A DNA stretch of 23,955 nt from Hyphomicrobiales bacterium (GTDB lineage: Bacteria; Pseudomonadota; Alphaproteobacteria; Rhizobiales; Xanthobacteraceae). The position numbers and the translations under genes are program-made. The notes beneath the pieces were generated by a model, which was not told where the DNA came from, did not search any database, and saw nothing but the letters and a program-made list of their open reading frames with translations. The DNA lies in NCBI GenBank assembly GCA_016210825.1, contig JACQTM010000226.1, forward strand, positions 1 to 23,955, written 5' to 3'. Below, piece by piece: positions 22,700 through 23,955 of this stretch (its first letter is position 1; every line of letters starts with the position of its first letter).

Positions 22700-22714
22700 T
22701 GATCCCGCGCTACA
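22688..22714. repeat. Direct repeat, left copy (rpe/purB junction duplication)
   Basis: 27 bp matching 22861-22887 at 25 positions. It contains the last codons and stop of rpe plus a copy of the first five codons of purB (Met-Ile-Pro-Arg-Tyr). It borders element D on the left. Confidence 0.85.
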
Positions 22715-22872
22715 AGGTTCTTTCTTTCCCTCCCCTGCAAGGGGAGGGTCGGACCACCGAAGGTGGTCCGGGGTGGGGTCCAACTCCGTACGCGCCGCTG
22801 ACCCCCATCCGGCGAGCATTGCTCGCCGACCTCCCCCTTTCAGGGGGAGGTAAAGAACAAGAGGCGGCCTGA
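22699..22872 (+). CDS. 57-codon repeat-derived coupling ORF between rpe and purB (possible, not proven)
   Basis: The frame starts at the ATG inside the rpe stop overlap (TGATG) and ends at the TGA overlapping the purB ATG (again TGATG). It encodes 57 residues: MIPRY (as in PurB), a Pro/Gly-rich middle translated from palindromic element D, and EAA (as at the Rpe C-terminus). No family is recognised and no conserved function is implied. It may simply let ribosomes pass through the element so that coupling to purB is kept. The Shine-Dalgarno in the left copy is weakened (GAAG where the right copy has GAGG). Confidence 0.35.
   Translation: MIPRYKVLSFPPLQGEGRTTEGGPGWGPTPYAPLTPIRRALLADLPLSGGGKEQEAA
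22716..22857. repeat. Palindromic repeat element, copy D (rpe/purB junction)
   Basis: Ends are inverted: GTTCTTT near the left (22717-22723) and AAAGAAC at the right (22852-22858). Arm 1: CCCTCCCC-TGCAA-GGGGAGGG, TCGG, the small palindrome ACCACCGAAGGTGGT, then CCGGGGTGGGG. Arm 2 mirrors it: CCCCCATCCGG, CGAGCATTGCTCG, CCGACCTCCCCCTTTCAGGGGGAGG. It lies exactly between two direct copies of the rpe/purB junction, which suggests insertion with target duplication. Confidence 0.85.
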
Positions 22873-22887
22873 TGATCCCCCGCTACA
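22861..22887. repeat. Direct repeat, right copy (rpe/purB junction duplication)
   Basis: 27 bp matching 22688-22714 with two mismatches. It carries the functional purB ribosome binding site (GAGG, 7 nt before ATG) and the purB start. One mismatch falls in the Shine-Dalgarno, which is GAAG in the left copy. Confidence 0.85.
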
Positions 22888-23955
22888 CGCGCGCCGAAAT
22901 GGCCGCGATCTGGTCCCCCGAGACGCGCTACCGCATCTGGTTCGAGATCGAGGCCCACGCAGCGGACGCCATGGCCGAGCTCGGCATCATCCCGAAGGAC
23001 GCCGCCAAAATGATCTGGGCCAAGGGCAAGGCCGCGAAATTCGATGTTGCGCGCATCGATGCGATCGAGGCCGAGGTCAAACACGACGTCATCGCCTTCC
23101 TGACCCACCTTGCGGAAATCGTCGGCCCCGAGGCGCGCTTCGTACACCAGGGCATGACCTCGTCTGACGTGCTCGACACTTGCTTCAACGTCCAGCTCGT
23201 GCGCGCCGCGGATTTGCTGATCACCAACGTGGACAATCTGCTCGCGGCGCTCAAGCGCCGCGCGCTCGAGTTCAAGATGACGCCGGCCATCGGGCGCTCC
23301 CACGGCATTCACGCGGAGCCGACGACGTTCGGCCTCAAGCTTGCGTTCGCTTATGCGGAATTCGCGCGGGCGCGCGCCCGCCTCGATCATGCGCGCAAGG
23401 AGGTCGCGCATTGCGCCATTTCCGGCGCCGTCGGCACCTTCGCCAATGTCGACCCGCGGGTGGAAGCGCATGTGGCCAAGGCCATGAACCTGAAGGTCGA
23501 GCCAGTCTCGACGCAAGTCATCGCCCGCGACCGCCACGCGATGTATTTCGCTACCCTTGGCGTCGTTGCGTCATCCGTCGAGCGGCTTGCCACCGAAATC
23601 CGCCACCTGCAACGCACCGAGGTGCTGGAGGCGGAAGAGTTTTTCTCCGAGGGGCAGAAAGGTTCCTCGGCGATGCCGCACAAGCGCAATCCAGTATTGT
23701 CGGAAAATCTCGTCGGCCTTGCGCGCATGGTTCGCGCCTACGTGACACCGGCGCTGGAAAACGTGGCGTTGTGGCACGAGCGCGACATTTCGCATTCCTC
23801 GGTCGAGCGCATGATCGGGCCGGATGCGACGGTGACCCTCGATTTCGCGCTCAGCCGCCTCGCCTCGGTGATCGACAAGCTCGTGGTCTATCCGGAGAAC
23901 ATGCGGAAAAACCTCGACCGCCTTGGCGGCCTGATCCATTCGCAGCGTGTAATGA
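22872..23955 (+). CDS. purB: Adenylosuccinate lyase (partial, C-terminus beyond window)
   Basis: Catalyses two steps of purine synthesis: SAICAR to AICAR plus fumarate, and adenylosuccinate to AMP plus fumarate. The frame is open for 361 codons to the right edge; the family is about 430-435 residues, so about 70 are missing. Superfamily landmarks are EVKHDVIAFL (68-77) with His71, HQGMTSSDVLDT (92-103), GRSHGIHAEPTTFG (141-154) with His145, and the flexible catalytic signature GSSAMPHKRNP (264-274) with Ser265. The ATG at 22872 has GAGG 7 nt upstream and overlaps a TGA. The distance from rpe is caused by a palindromic element. It is a second member, with PcaB, of the fumarase/aspartase superfamily in this window. 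Confidence 0.97.
   Translation, partial: MIPRYTRAEMAAIWSPETRYRIWFEIEAHAADAMAELGIIPKDAAKMIWAKGKAAKFDVARIDAIEAEVKHDVIAFLTHLAEIVGPEARFVHQGMTSSDVLDTCFNVQLVRAADLLITNVDNLLAALKRRALEFKMTPAIGRSHGIHAEPTTFGLKLAFAYAEFARARARLDHARKEVAHCAISGAVGTFANVDPRVEAHVAKAMNLKVEPVSTQVIARDRHAMYFATLGVVASSVERLATEIRHLQRTEVLEAEEFFSEGQKGSSAMPHKRNPVLSENLVGLARMVRAYVTPALENVALWHERDISHSSVERMIGPDATVTLDFALSRLASVIDKLVVYPENMRKNLDRLGGLIHSQRVM

Noticed and set aside
21890..23537. Minus-strand frames of 309 codons (21890-22819) and 275 codons (22710-23537)
   Set aside because: They are antisense to rpe, element D and purB; both enzymes on the plus strand are unambiguous.

Overview
The window is GC-rich, densely coded DNA from an alphaproteobacterium, most likely a Hyphomicrobiales (Rhizobiales) member of the Bradyrhizobium/Xanthobacteraceae type. 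The support is a match to the GGAAC-N16-CGTT promoter consensus of the alphaproteobacterial EcfG general stress response, small proteins resembling DUF3551 and DUF6867, many GTG starts with purine-rich Shine-Dalgarno sites, and dispersed palindromic elements whose arms carry CCTCCCC/GGGGAGG hairpins. No rRNA, tRNA, CRISPR array, transposase or phage gene was seen. The species cannot be fixed from this sequence alone.

Layout. (1) 1-3676, minus strand: a molybdenum hydroxylase group. A NodB-type deacetylase and a CoxG-like protein form one tight pair, followed by the [2Fe-2S] small subunit and a form II CoxL-like large subunit that runs off the left edge. (2) 3791-7041, plus strand: beta-ketoadipate pathway genes pcaB, pcaD and pcaC, with a stand-alone BLUF blue-light sensor gene between pcaD and pcaC that overlaps pcaC. 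(3) 7165-9782: a cysteine-rich flavodoxin-like protein, a small membrane protein, a tiny Gln/Gly/Pro-rich protein behind an EcfG-type promoter, and a flavin reductase. (4) 9981-15426, plus strand: a complete LIV-type branched-chain amino acid ABC transporter (livH, livM, livG, livF, a DUF6867-like membrane protein, then the binding protein livJ) closed by a strong intrinsic terminator. (5) 15648-20833: ccdA, an NylC/DmpA-like P1 (S58) peptidase, a small secreted protein, a secreted S10 carboxypeptidase and a DadA-like FAD oxidoreductase. (6) 20991-23955, plus strand: a BASS-like membrane transporter, rpe, and the start of purB, which runs off the right edge.

How the genes fit together. The window is largely catabolic and nutritional: ring-cleavage product processing (pca), amino acid import (liv), peptide and amide hydrolysis, and D-amino acid or related amine oxidation, plus central carbon and purine genes (rpe, purB).

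The most notable structure is a family of about 130-150 bp palindromic elements sitting in four gene junctions. The copy between rpe and purB is flanked by a 27-bp direct duplication of the rpe/purB junction. The duplication leaves a 57-codon open frame that begins with the first residues of PurB, reads through the element, and ends with the last residues of Rpe, so the TGATG stop-start overlap is kept at both ends. A second copy supplies the C-terminal tail of PcaB. Other points of interest are the BLUF gene inside the pca cluster, two mutually exclusive hairpins in the livJ leader, and the EcfG-type promoter of the Gln-rich small protein.
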